19,664 nucleotides of DNA from Prolixibacteraceae bacterium (GCA_023228025.1 JALOCD010000081.1:1-19664); one strand, 5' to 3'. Positions 7,472 through 15,396 are shown, counted from the first letter of the stretch. Notes: a model not told the origin generated them from the sequence alone. Numbers and translations: made by a program.

Positions 7472-7740
7472 GTATTTATTTTATTTCGAAAAATGAGAAT
7501 TGGCATATACGTAATATAATATTTTTTATATCTTGCGCCAAGATCTTATGATAAATGGAGTATCGTGAAATTCAGAATCATTTCCAAAGAAAAGGTTATG
7601 ATTTTTATGAATGGCGAACTGTTTGGTCGGAGGATCTTCCAAAAAATTTAATGGTATTGTAGAACAAATTATTTATATGGCTATGATTTAGCAATATACA
7701 ATTACTTTTTATTTTCAATTTTTAACCTAATCAAACCTAA
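7472..7740. other. Intergenic region before the DUF3857 cluster
   Basis: A 269-bp AT-rich spacer. A short hairpin (ATCTTG-CGC-CAAGAT, 7530-7544) has no T-run. A 35-codon frame at 7555-7662 (starts MEYREIQNHFQRKG) reads rather like protein but has no recognised homology and may be a gene remnant. No strong promoter is visible before the ATG at 7741. Confidence 0.4.
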
Positions 7741-9416
7741 ATGAAATCCCTAACTCTTTCATTGGTGTTATCCTTGTGTTTTTTTGCAAGGGTTAGTGCT
7801 CAGGAAGCACCCAAAATCAAATTCGAAAAGCCCTCCGACGAGGAGCTATCCATGAAAATCTATCCAAAGGACTCTACTGCCGATGCGGTGATATTGTATG
7901 ACGACGGATCTTCTTATGTTAAGTATGATCTGGAAAAAGGATTCATGCTCACCTTCGAACGGTTTGTAAGGATCAAGATACTTAGACAGAATGGGGTAGA
8001 ATGGGGAAATTTTCATCTATCACTCTATTCACATAACCTCAATAAGGAGGATTTGAACCACATGAAAGGAACCACCATCAATCTGGAAAACGGAAAAATT
8101 GTTAAAACTGAACTGAAAAAAAATGCGGTATTTCGGGAACGTGAGAACAAATACCGCGAATCGGTAAAATTTTCGATGCCTGCAGTGAAGGTTGGTTCAA
8201 TCATCGACCTCCAATACTGCATAACGACTGAAATGACATGGAATTTAAGAAACTGGAAGTTCCAATATAAGATCCCAGTCAAATGGAGTCAATATAAGGT
8301 GGTTTATCCGGAATATTTCAATTACAACCAATCTTCCCTTGGATACCATCAATTGTTATACAATAAACGGAGTCAATCAACCGAAAATATCTCCTATACT
8401 GAAAGAGTTGACAATCATTCGAATTATGGCGGATTTAGTGTTCCAACTACTCAGGCTGTAGCCCGAACCATCACCTATACAAACCAGATCTTTGAATATG
8501 CGGCTACAGACATCCCTGCCATCAGGGAGGAGCCATACCTCACTTCACTCAACAATTATACCGCTCAAATAAAGGTTGAATTGAACAATACCAATTTTTC
8601 AAGAATCGGGGGAAGCGTGCATAACTATACCTCCTCATGGAATGAAATTGCAAAACAGTTGGATGAGGATGATAGCTTTGGCCAGCAACTAAAATCAAAC
8701 GGCTTTTTGTCGGACGATGTCGAAAAGCTGACTAAGGGGGTGACTGGCAATGAAACTAAACTAAACATCATTTACAATTTTATACAGCAAAGCATTAAAT
8801 GGGATGGATTCAATTCCTTTTACACAGACAAAAGTCTTAAAAAGGTATTTAATGATAAAATAGGTAACTCTGCTGGTATCAACCTGCTTCTGACAGCCAT
8901 GTTGAGAAAAGCGGACATTGATGCAAGTCCGGTTTTGTTAAGCACACGCGAGAATGGAATCCTATCAATAGCGCATCCAACGCTTTCTGATTGTAACTAT
9001 GTGATAGTTAGGACGAATATAGATGGGAAACAAATTTTTCTTGATGCGACGGAACCCAATCTCTAGGCTGGCATTATTCCTTTCCGGTGCCTGAATGGAG
9101 AGGGACACCTGATTCAGGGAGGAGCTTCGGAAACAGTTCAACTTTCCAATCCAAAATCCCTTGAGAGCAGTTCGGTAATAATGGAATACAATGAGGGCAA
9201 AATAACCGGAGTTTTTACAAAAAAGGGAACAGGCCTTAGTGCTCATAGTTTCAGTATCAGGTTACGCAGGTGGATCAGATAATTTTGGTCAATATGGTTT
9301 TCACCATCAACAAAACCCTTTTCTTGCCTGATGAATATGCGACGCTTAGGAATTTCTTCGATCTTGTCATCAACAAGCAGGCAGAACAGATTGTTTTAAA
9401 GAAGAAAACTACCTGA
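7741..9416 (+). pseudogene. DUF3857/transglutaminase-fold protein, broken by a stop and an internal deletion
   Basis: The N-terminal 441 codons are open: signal peptide (to about residue 20, VSAQ), DUF3857 (about 50-240) and a transglutaminase-like core (about 335-438). The core is the inactive subtype: the usual GDC motif is GNSAGIN (375-381) and the His position is CNYV. TAG at 9064-9066 interrupts the family motif between EPNL and AGIIPFRCLNGEGHLI, where the family normally has Pro. The same frame continues after the stop to about 9240. The conserved tail (FQYQVTQVDQ, TLFLPDEY, KQAEQIVLKKK) then resumes in another frame, from about 9249 to TGA 9414-9416. Roughly 120-180 residues of the C-terminal beta domain are missing, judged from family memory. 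The tail stop lies 1 nt before the next ATG, so the genes were once translationally coupled. Confidence 0.85.
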
Positions 9417-9417
9417 T

Positions 9418-11346
9418 ATGCTTTTCAAATTATTGTTTTGCATGGCCATAACAATGGCTATCACAGGTACCTGTCTGGGGAAGGATAAGTCTAAATCTTT
9501 CTACCCCGTGGCGCTGATTGATTCTGCAATGAGAAAAGATGCCTGGGCGGTTTGTCGCGATTTTCGTCAGGAATTTGTTTTACACGACAATGGGAAGGCT
9601 ATAGAACATGTACATCTTGTTATTACAGTGTTGGAAAAACGAGGGGACAACCTGGCAGAACTGGAAATACCCTACGATAAATCGTCTAAAATAACCTCCA
9701 TTTCAGGAAGGAATTATGATGCCTACGGATTGTATGATGAGAAATTAAAGTCAGGCGCTATTCAGGATGTCAACTACACTTCGGAAGGGGCAATTTATGA
9801 TGATCTAAGAATGAAAAGTGCCAAAATTGATACCAATACTTATCCATATACGGTGGAGTACGAATATGACATTGAGTACAACGGATTGTTGGGTTATCCA
9901 ACCTGGCGCCCCTTGAATGACTATCACCTTTCGGTCGAAAAATCGAGTTTTGTGTTCAGCTATCCAGAAAATATGTCAATTCGTTACCGAGAGAAAAACC
10001 TTCCCGGTATGTGCAGGAGTGAGAAAACAGAAAAGGGAAAGCGGACACTCGAATGGAAAATTGGTGCCTTGCAGGCTTTGCGAGAGGAGCCTTTTTCTCC
10101 GCAACTTTCACAGGAGATGCCAAGTGTCATCACAGCGCCGGTTGGTTTCGACTACTGTGGTACATCCGGAACCATGAATACCTGGAACGAATTTGGTCAG
10201 TGGATCAATCGACTGTTGGAGAACCGTGACCAATTGCCTTCATCCAGACAAAAAGAGATCAAAGATTTGGTAAAGGGAATAAAAGATACTGCCCAGATCG
10301 TCCGAACGCTCTACGAATACATGCAAAAACGAACACATTATGTGGGAATTCAGCTTGGGATAGGGGGATTTCAGCCTTTCCCGGCCGAAACTGTTGACAA
10401 TCTTGGATATGGTGACTGTAAAGCCCTCTCCAATTACATGAAGGCGCTATTGAAATCCGCTGGAATAGGGTCAAACTATACCATCGTGGGTGCAGCTTCC
10501 AGTAAGGGAATCACAATGGAAGATTTTGCGACGGCCAATCAATGCAACCATGCTATTCTATGTGTTCCCCAAAAAAAAGATACAATTTGGCTTGAATGCA
10601 CCAACCAGACAGTCCCGAGCGGTTACATGAGCAAATTTACGGCAGGAAGAAAGGGATTGCTTATTCATTCTTCAGGAAGCCGGATTGTAACCATTCCAGT
10701 GCTAAATGCCGGGCAAAGCAGCCAATGCCGTAAGGCGACAGTCAGCATATCGGCGGAGGGTAGTTTGGAGGCCAAAACAGAGACGGATTATAAAGGATAT
10801 CAATACGATAATATTTCTGGCATTTTGACTGAAAGCAAGAAAGAACAGGAAAAGGCGTTGTATGAAAATCTTTCGGTGACAGGAATGAAGGTCTCTGATT
10901 TTACTTACCAGGAAAACAAATTGAGGATTCCGGAAGCCACCGAATCTATTGTCTTTACTTCGCAAACTTGTGCCGCCCGAAGTGGCAGCCGCATCTTCGT
11001 ACCTGTTAATATTTTCAACCAGGTTAAGTTTATTCCCACACGTATGGATAATCGAAAAATGCCGGTCTACAGGGAATTTGGCTTTTTAGATACCGATTCT
11101 GTCACTTTTCAACTGCCAAATGGATACAAACCGGAGTCTGTACCCCGTGGTAAAACCTTGAAAACACCATTCGGTGAATATTGCAGTACCCTAAATGTCA
11201 AAGATGATAAGGTGTTGTATACCAGGATGTTTAAAATGAACCCTGGCTTCTGGCCAAAGGAGGAGTATGCCGCATTGGTCGATTTTTATACGGCTGTAGT
11301 TGGTGCCGATAAGGTAAAGCTGGTTATTAGAGCGGAATCACAATAA
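9418..11346 (+). CDS. DUF3857 domain protein with transglutaminase-like core (Cys334/His378)
   Basis: The protein has 642 residues, normal for the family. A signal peptide covers about residues 1-21. DUF3857 covers about 45-235 (VLEKRGDNLAELEIPYD, YPYTVEYEYDIEYNG, TWRPLNDYHLSVEKS). The transglutaminase-like core covers about 285-400: GYGDCKALSNYMKALLKSAG gives Cys334, NQCNHAILCV gives His378 and DTIWLECTNQT gives Glu393 in the place of the usual Asp. A C-terminal beta domain follows, ending in the family tail (WPKEEYAALVDFYTAV, KVKLVIR). It is probably periplasmic; the family's substrates are unknown, and peptide cleavage or cross-linking is only inference. It starts 1 nt after the end of the broken paralogue and is followed by the relic of another. 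This is the only intact copy of the cluster. Confidence 0.88.
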   Translation: MLFKLLFCMAITMAITGTCLGKDKSKSFYPVALIDSAMRKDAWAVCRDFRQEFVLHDNGKAIEHVHLVITVLEKRGDNLAELEIPYDKSSKITSISGRNYDAYGLYDEKLKSGAIQDVNYTSEGAIYDDLRMKSAKIDTNTYPYTVEYEYDIEYNGLLGYPTWRPLNDYHLSVEKSSFVFSYPENMSIRYREKNLPGMCRSEKTEKGKRTLEWKIGALQALREEPFSPQLSQEMPSVITAPVGFDYCGTSGTMNTWNEFGQWINRLLENRDQLPSSRQKEIKDLVKGIKDTAQIVRTLYEYMQKRTHYVGIQLGIGGFQPFPAETVDNLGYGDCKALSNYMKALLKSAGIGSNYTIVGAASSKGITMEDFATANQCNHAILCVPQKKDTIWLECTNQTVPSGYMSKFTAGRKGLLIHSSGSRIVTIPVLNAGQSSQCRKATVSISAEGSLEAKTETDYKGYQYDNISGILTESKKEQEKALYENLSVTGMKVSDFTYQENKLRIPEATESIVFTSQTCAARSGSRIFVPVNIFNQVKFIPTRMDNRKMPVYREFGFLDTDSVTFQLPNGYKPESVPRGKTLKTPFGEYCSTLNVKDDKVLYTRMFKMNPGFWPKEEYAALVDFYTAVVGADKVKLVIRAESQ

Positions 11347-11350
11347 ATAG

Positions 11351-11521
11351 GGTCCATACCAAACAGAAAATACCAACGCCGGAACAATCAATATTACTGG
11401 GATTTATCAGTTCAAGAAAGATGTCTATGATCCCTCGTATTTTACTGAATTAAAAGGCTATTTCAGCAAGATCATTGATAAGTTTAATGAGAAGATTGTC
11501 TTTTCAAAAGTGAATCTGTAA
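11351..11521 (+). pseudogene. C-terminal relic of a further DUF3857 protein
   Basis: Directly after the intact DUF3857 gene, a frame of about 56 codons runs to TAA 11519-11521 with no start and with a TAG just upstream (11348-11350). It contains GTINITGIYQFKKDVYDP, YFTELKGYFSKIIDKF and NEKIVFSKVNL, the layout of a DUF3857 C-terminal tail (last strand, P-x-x-[FY] helix, KIV strand). The preceding gene already has its own tail, so this is best read as the end of a third tandem member that was mostly deleted. It cannot be translated as it stands. Confidence 0.6.
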
Positions 11522-11604
11522 AAGCAAGTGTTGGTAATTTACACATGAAAAAGGGTGGTAGTTAAAAAATGTTAATATTTTCTAATAAAAGCCAACATTT
11601 ATGC

Positions 11605-11635
11605 TTTCAATTGTGATTGGTTAGTACTATATTTA
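11605..11635 (+). promoter_or_regulatory. Probable promoter of the small lipoprotein gene
   Basis: TTTC (11605-11608), a 19-base spacer, then TATATTTA (11628-11635): one mismatch each to TTTG and TAnnTTTG. The predicted transcript start near 11642 leaves about 23 nt before ATG 11665. It also argues that the longer reading frame from TTG 11617 is not the true start, since that codon lies inside the promoter. Confidence 0.5.
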
Positions 11636-11664
11636 CGTTCACAAACTACCAACTCCTTACATCG

Positions 11665-12243
11665 ATGAAAAAATTTATTGTCCTTTTAATTTTTTCTGTG
11701 GTTATAGCGGCATGTGGGACCAAACAGCAAAAACCTGTCCAGTCTGGACCAATTCAAAAGGATACCATTAAAAGCACGTCTGCCAGTGACTATGGTATGT
11801 GGAAAGTTGCCAATTATGCCAGCAATTTGGGCAACAACAGGAATACCTCCTACATCACCAATTCCTTTGCCATCTGGGGTACCTTCAGCGACCCCAACAA
11901 TGACAAGGCCGAACTCAAAGTGAAGTTCGTGATTGACAAGGAGACCTTCTGTATGAAACTACTGATGTATGGCACGACAGCGGTCAAGAAACGCGATGAG
12001 ACCCAATATAAAATTTTGATCAAGTCGGGCCCTGATGAAGTAGCTGGTTTTACAGCGAAGAATGTATCTGATCGGATCTTTATTAAAAGTAGTGATGCTC
12101 AGATAATTATGGATTTGTTTGAAAAAGAGGGATCTCTCTATTTCTATTTGGTAACCGATTCAAAAAATTTTCCTGCGACTTACTCATTCACCATCGATAA
12201 TCCGATTGGATTTGGCAATGCATTTAAAAAAATAAACCAATAA
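11665..12243 (+). CDS. Small lipoprotein of unknown function
   Basis: The protein has 192 residues from ATG 11665, chosen because it gives a clean lipoprotein signal (MKKFIVLLIFSVVIAAC, lipid on Cys17) and follows a promoter. After a Lys/Gln/Ser/Thr-rich linker (18-40) comes a single beta-rich domain: MWKVANYASNLGNNRNTSYI, NSFAIWGTFSDPNNDKAEL, KVKFVIDKETFCMKLLMYG, and a DRIFIKSSDAQIIMDLFEKE segment near the end. I do not recognise the family. The pattern of a phenotype-like strand, a central ILIKSGPDEV and SFTIDN suggests a compact envelope beta-sandwich. It is followed 50 bp later by a GntR-type regulator on the same strand, and the two may be co-transcribed, though I see no functional link. 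Confidence 0.8.
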   Translation: MKKFIVLLIFSVVIAACGTKQQKPVQSGPIQKDTIKSTSASDYGMWKVANYASNLGNNRNTSYITNSFAIWGTFSDPNNDKAELKVKFVIDKETFCMKLLMYGTTAVKKRDETQYKILIKSGPDEVAGFTAKNVSDRIFIKSSDAQIIMDLFEKEGSLYFYLVTDSKNFPATYSFTIDNPIGFGNAFKKINQ

Positions 12244-12293
12244 TATCCGCATAATTTTGCTTATTTTGTGACTGTTCAAATAATTGCCGTACC

Positions 12294-13022
12294 ATGGATA
12301 TGGAAGATATTTTCCAAAAAATAGGGACATCACAGACGCTCAGTCAGAAGATTGAACGGAACATCGAAAGGGCCATACGTGAGAAAAAATTGCCCATTGG
12401 GGCTAAACTTCCTCCTGAGCGGGAGCTTTGCGAAATGTTTGCCGTTAGCCGTACGGCCTTGCGCGAAGCTCTGAGGCGTCTGAGCGCCAGGGGACTCATT
12501 GAAATACGCAAAGGAAGTGGTATGGTTGTAACCAAAATTGATATCAAGGATGCCATAAGCTCACTGAACCTTTACTATGACCTGAAGTTCGACGATCAGT
12601 TAATCAGGCAGATTATTGAACTTCGACTTGCCTTCGAGCCTGAAATAGCAAAAATGGCAGCCATCAACCGTACGGAGGAAGATTTGAAAAATCTTGAGAC
12701 CAATTTGCAGGATTTTAGTAAGTGCAATCCCGACAATACCCAGTTAGAGTCAGACATCGACAACAAGTTTCACCTCTGCCTGGCACGTGCCACGACCAAT
12801 CCATTTGTGATCGTTACCATGGAGCCAGTTTACAACCTGCTTCCGCGGATGCGCAATTTCATTTACGCAAATATTGAAGGGGAGAAGGAGATCACACTGG
12901 GATATCACAAGGAGATTGTCAATGCCATCAGGGAGAAGGATGCTGATCGCTCTTACGAAAAGATGCAGGCCCACCTTGATCGCAACATGCAGGTTTACAA
13001 TAAATTTCTTAAAGAGTATTAG
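12294..13022 (+). CDS. GntR family transcriptional regulator, FadR subfamily (FCD domain)
   Basis: The protein has 242 residues. The N-terminal winged helix covers about residues 15-82 (LPIGAKLPPERELCEMFAVS, TALREALRRLSARGLIEIRK, GSGMVV), a textbook GntR DNA-binding domain. The C-terminal FCD helical bundle covers about 98-235, with the Asp and His residues expected to bind a metal and a small carboxylate: DIDNKFHLCLARATTNP, LGYHKEIVNAI and MQAHLDRNM. Family members sense acyl-CoA, sugar acids, lactate, gluconate or similar ligands; which one applies here cannot be told. No catabolic operon is adjacent, so its targets are probably elsewhere. ATG at 12294 or 12300 both fit and no Shine-Dalgarno decides. 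It converges on the minus-strand DUF4440 gene across a repeat-rich spacer. Confidence 0.93.
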   Translation: MDMEDIFQKIGTSQTLSQKIERNIERAIREKKLPIGAKLPPERELCEMFAVSRTALREALRRLSARGLIEIRKGSGMVVTKIDIKDAISSLNLYYDLKFDDQLIRQIIELRLAFEPEIAKMAAINRTEEDLKNLETNLQDFSKCNPDNTQLESDIDNKFHLCLARATTNPFVIVTMEPVYNLLPRMRNFIYANIEGEKEITLGYHKEIVNAIREKDADRSYEKMQAHLDRNMQVYNKFLKEY

Positions 13023-13035
13023 TGCATTTAAAAAA

Positions 13036-13245
13036 TTACACAGAGTTGCACAGAGAATACACAGAGTTACACAGAGTTACACAGAGAAATATTATTGTAC
13101 CAGAACAGACTGAGTTCACTGAGCTTAAAAATCGCAAGCGATTTTTCTCTCTGTGCAACTCCGTAGTTCCTCGGAAATCCATTTGTAAGGCAGTGATTTC
13201 CTGGCCTTTTGTGATTCAAAAAAGAGCATTAAATCCTCTGTGTAA
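13036..13245. repeat. Composite intergenic repeat of cacagag units bounded by inverted copies
   Basis: Five near-tandem 10-11 bp units of the type TTACACAGAG fill 13036-13086 (variants TTGCACAGAG and AATACACAGAG). Inverted copies occur at 13149-13158 (CTCTGTGCAA) and 13236-13245 (CTCTGTGTAA). The block is thus bounded at both ends by TTACACAGAG in inverted orientation, about 210 bp in all, with a hairpin terminator in the middle. Cacagag-type intergenic repeats are common in environmental Bacteroidota. The block fills the spacer between two convergent genes. Confidence 0.75.
13127..13146. terminator. Intrinsic terminator hairpin between convergent genes
   Basis: AAAAATCGC (13127-13135) and GCGATTTTT (13138-13146) form an inverted repeat with AA between; realistically an 8-bp stem with a CAAG loop. 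The A-tract and T-tract flanks make it work in either direction, for the GntR gene on plus and the DUF4440 gene on minus. It lies inside the cacagag repeat block. Confidence 0.7.
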
Positions 13246-13260
13246 GAATCTTTGGTAGTT

Positions 13261-13698
13261 CTAGTCCCAGACAAACCGCCACTGACCATCGGCTTGCTTT
13301 TTCCACACGGTATGAAAAATCCCCTTTGTACGGATAACCTGTCCTGTAGAATCGCGCGTTGAATAGAGAAATTTGCCATAAGTGTAACCGAGATCGCCCG
13401 AGGCTGAAACCTCCACAAAATCAGGTTTCCACAATAGCTCTACACCCTTGTACCGTGGAGCAAGATAGTAAAGGCGGATGGAATCCTTTCCATGCACCAC
13501 ATAGCTTCCCCGGTTGAGGGATGCCGCCGAATCGGCGTAAAAGGTGAATGCCTCTGAAAGGCCCTTCTCCTTCGCCATCGTTGCGAATGCCTGCTCCGTC
13601 TGGACAATCTCCTTTTTTGCACGTTCCAACTGTGCTTTGTTATCGGTTGTAGTGCAGGCTGTAAGAAGCAAAAACAGAATAACCAGTTGTTTAATCAT
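13261..13698 (-). CDS. DUF4440/SnoaL-like (NTF2-fold) lipoprotein
   Basis: The protein has 145 residues. The lipoprotein signal is MIKQLVILFLLLTAC (lipid on Cys15), followed by TTTDNK. Residues about 25-145 form one NTF2-like cone: TEQAFATMAKEKGLSEAFTF helices, ADSAASLNRGSYVVHGKDSI, a strand with SASGDLGYTYGKF and the closing GIFHTVWKKQADGQWRFVWD. These fit the DUF4440 family, whose members are usually orphan ligand-binding or isomerase-like domains; no catalytic residues can be assigned. It is the last minus-strand gene before the convergent GntR gene. A long hairpin separates it from the upstream hemolysin III gene, so it may have its own promoter. Confidence 0.88.
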   Translation of the reverse strand: MIKQLVILFLLLTACTTTDNKAQLERAKKEIVQTEQAFATMAKEKGLSEAFTFYADSAASLNRGSYVVHGKDSIRLYYLAPRYKGVELLWKPDFVEVSASGDLGYTYGKFLYSTRDSTGQVIRTKGIFHTVWKKQADGQWRFVWD

Positions 13699-13717
13699 GA
13701 TGTTTCCTATTGTGTTT

Positions 13718-13793
13718 TCCTTCGTGTGTACTTTGTGACCTTTGCGGTTAAAATTTTTTCAACATAGAAGGTCACAAAGTACGACACGAAGGA
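13718..13793. repeat. Long imperfect inverted repeat (25/26-nt arms)
   Basis: Left arm 13718-13742 (starts TCCTTCGTGTGTAC) pairs with right arm 13768-13793 (ends GTACGACACGAAGGA) with one bulged base. The loop of 25 nt contains GCGGTTAAAATTTTTTC. The sequence is of the cttcgtg...ctttgtg...ggttaaa type seen dispersed in Bacteroidota intergenic regions. It sits between two minus-strand genes. There is no T-run right after the stem on the minus strand, so it is not an obvious terminator; it could stabilise the mRNA or be a mobile-repeat relic. Confidence 0.8.
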
Positions 13794-13806
13794 TCATGAA
13801 GTAAAT

Positions 13807-14442
13807 TTAATTTATACAGTAACCATAGATGACGATGTAATGGCAAACAGCTCCAATCAGGACAAAAATATGAAAGATTGCATGATTGAATTTCAATCGA
13901 TGAATTTGATACAGGACAGCGCCAAAAGTATAGGCCAATCCTCCTGCGAGCAGCCAAACCAATCCAGCTGTTGCCATACAGTTGACCAAAGGTTTAATTG
14001 CAATGACAATTACCCATCCCATCAGGACGTACATTACGGTTGAGATCTTCGGAAACCTTCCAATAAAGAAAAACTTGAGCATGATTCCTGTGGCTGCTAT
14101 CAACCAAACTGTTATCATAACTGAAATTCCCCATATCGGCGGCATCGTCAGCATAGTAATCGGAGTATAACTTCCGGCGATGGTCAGGTAGATGGCGCTA
14201 TGGTCAAAGACATTAAGATTTTTCCTTCTTTTCGGATTGGTTGCGGAATGGTAGAGTGTGGAGGCCAGGAACATCGTGGTAACGCCAATTCCATAGATAA
14301 GAAATGCGATAAAAATTTTAACCGAATGGAGTTGAATCGCCTTATTCAACAAAACTGCAACACCTAAGATTGACATAATAAACCCAAAACCGTGGGTTAG
14401 AACATTCCAACGTTCTTCTTTATCTGAGTATAATTTTTCCAA
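13807..14442 (-). CDS. Hemolysin III / TrhA (PAQR-like) seven-helix membrane protein
   Basis: The protein has 211 residues if translation starts at TTG 14442 (MEKLYSDKEERWNVLTHGFG). The frame stays open further upstream but there overlaps the HAD gene and lacks family similarity, and no ATG is available near the start of the conserved region. Seven hydrophobic helices follow. Family motifs are the HG near residue 18, FLASTLYHS (Ser/His), FDHSAIYLTIAGSYTPI and, in the last helix, HAIFHIFVLIGAVCHY. The conserved His and Asp residues correspond to the zinc site of PAQR proteins. Despite the name, bacterial members are integral inner-membrane proteins; TrhA is linked to membrane energetics and fluidity. 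The gene begins 16 bp after the HAD phosphatase stop, so they are co-transcribed. Confidence 0.88.
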   Translation of the reverse strand: MEKLYSDKEERWNVLTHGFGFIMSILGVAVLLNKAIQLHSVKIFIAFLIYGIGVTTMFLASTLYHSATNPKRRKNLNVFDHSAIYLTIAGSYTPITMLTMPPIWGISVMITVWLIAATGIMLKFFFIGRFPKISTVMYVLMGWVIVIAIKPLVNCMATAGLVWLLAGGLAYTFGAVLYQIHRLKFNHAIFHIFVLIGAVCHYIVIYGYCIN

Positions 14443-14458
14443 AGTAAGTGTTGTTAAA

Positions 14459-15124
14459 TTATTGTTTGGTGCCAAGCATTTCTGTGATCTCAGAAAAATG
14501 GGAGATACGCCAATTGGCTGCAGACTGGTCCTGGTGTTCTGAGCCGGGCCCATTGAAGGCGATACAAAACATGCCTGAAGCTGTGGCGGCCTGGATCCCA
14601 TTGGCAGAGTCTTCTACGATCACACAATTTTCTTTGGGAACCCCCAGCTTCTTTTGGGCCAGCAGAAAAATGGCAGGATCCGGCTTCCCGGCACCGGCTT
14701 CGGTGCAATCGACTACTGTATCGAAATAGGAGGCAATTTCGGTTTTGTCCAGAATGATGTTTATAACCTCAATCGTGGAAGAGGAGGCCAATGCCATTTT
14801 AATTTTTCTTTTTTTCAGGTCGTCAAGTAATTTCACGACTCCCGGCATCGGAGTGATTTCAGGCAGGGAACTGAAATAGCTGATGACTGTCTCTTCGGTG
14901 ATCCTTACCAGTTCGTCAAGTGGAGTATGCAGATGATGTTTCTCCCTGATTTTGCCCCACATGACGGGGTTTGAACTTCCCTGGTAAGAGATATGCTCAT
15001 CCTGATCAATGACAACTCCTACTCTTGCAAACAGACTTTGTTCAATTACTTTGTAGAGGTTTTCGCTGTCGATCAACACCCCATCCATATCGAAGATAAA
15101 GGCCCGGATTTTGGCTAAATGCAT
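14459..15124 (-). CDS. HAD-superfamily phosphatase, beta-phosphoglucomutase-like (subfamily IA)
   Basis: The protein has 221 residues. Motif I is FDMDGVLIDSE (nucleophile D12, general acid D14). A helical cap follows (about 17-85). Motif II is MALASSS, motif III GAGKPDPAIF (Lys) and motif IV VIVEDSANGIQAA (acidic pair E-D). GVLIDSE, AGKPDPAIF and VEDSANGI are typical of sugar-phosphate phosphatases and beta-phosphoglucomutases; the exact substrate cannot be read. Cytosolic. ATG at 15124 starts two residues before the first strand, which suits the family. It is the first gene of a short operon with the hemolysin III homologue, downstream of a repeat-rich spacer. Confidence 0.92.
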   Translation of the reverse strand: MHLAKIRAFIFDMDGVLIDSENLYKVIEQSLFARVGVVIDQDEHISYQGSSNPVMWGKIREKHHLHTPLDELVRITEETVISYFSSLPEITPMPGVVKLLDDLKKRKIKMALASSSTIEVINIILDKTEIASYFDTVVDCTEAGAGKPDPAIFLLAQKKLGVPKENCVIVEDSANGIQAATASGMFCIAFNGPGSEHQDQSAANWRISHFSEITEMLGTKQ

Positions 15125-15155
15125 TGGTGAAAATTTTTACTAAAATAGCCAAAAT

Positions 15156-15396
15156 AAGGATAAAGGAGTTTAGAAGGCTAAAGGATAAAGTAAAAAGGAT
15201 AAAGTAAAAAGGATAAAGTAAGGGACTCCGATCATTTGTACATAATTACTGAAATACTAAAGAGATTAAGAGACTGTTTAATTTTTAATGCCCTAAGGAG
15301 AAAATTTAAATAGTCTCTGAATATTTATGCGTTTGGAAGCAAATTTTCGCTTATCTCAAAACTTACTTTATCCTTTTGACTTTATCCTTTATCCTT
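15156..15396. repeat. Tandem aaggataaag repeats facing an inverted copy, with a central hairpin
   Basis: One copy of AAGGATAAAG lies at 15156-15165, then three 14-bp units at 15181-15222 (the unit is AAGGATAAAGTAAA). An inverted counterpart at 15362-15389 pairs with 15195-15222 at 27 of 28 positions, and another inverted unit follows up to 15396, touching the stop codon of the next gene. Between the arms (139 nt) a second hairpin, AGAGACT at 15269-15275 with AGTCTCT at 15312-15318, plus A/T-rich flanks, is centred within 2 bp of the outer repeat. The whole could fold as nested cruciforms. No open reading frame or transposase is present. Confidence 0.8.

Noticed and set aside
9064..9066. TAG as a recoded or suppressed amber codon
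   Set aside because: A deletion with frameshift follows in the same gene, so simple read-through would not restore the protein; pseudogene is the simpler reading.
11617..11664. N-terminal extension of the small lipoprotein from TTG 11617
   Set aside because: The extension puts 16 residues before a perfect lipoprotein signal peptide, and the codons lie inside the predicted promoter.
13036..13086. CRISPR array
   Set aside because: The units are only 10-11 bp and directly adjacent, without spacers, and no cas gene is present.
13022..13258. Plus-strand 78-codon frame over the repeat block
   Set aside because: Its translation merely reflects the cacagag repeats (TELHRE-type) and shows no signs of a real protein.
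14443..14601. Upstream extension of the hemolysin III gene to 14601
   Set aside because: The extra segment is antiparallel-free but lies in a second frame of the HAD gene and has no similarity to the family; it is a shadow frame.
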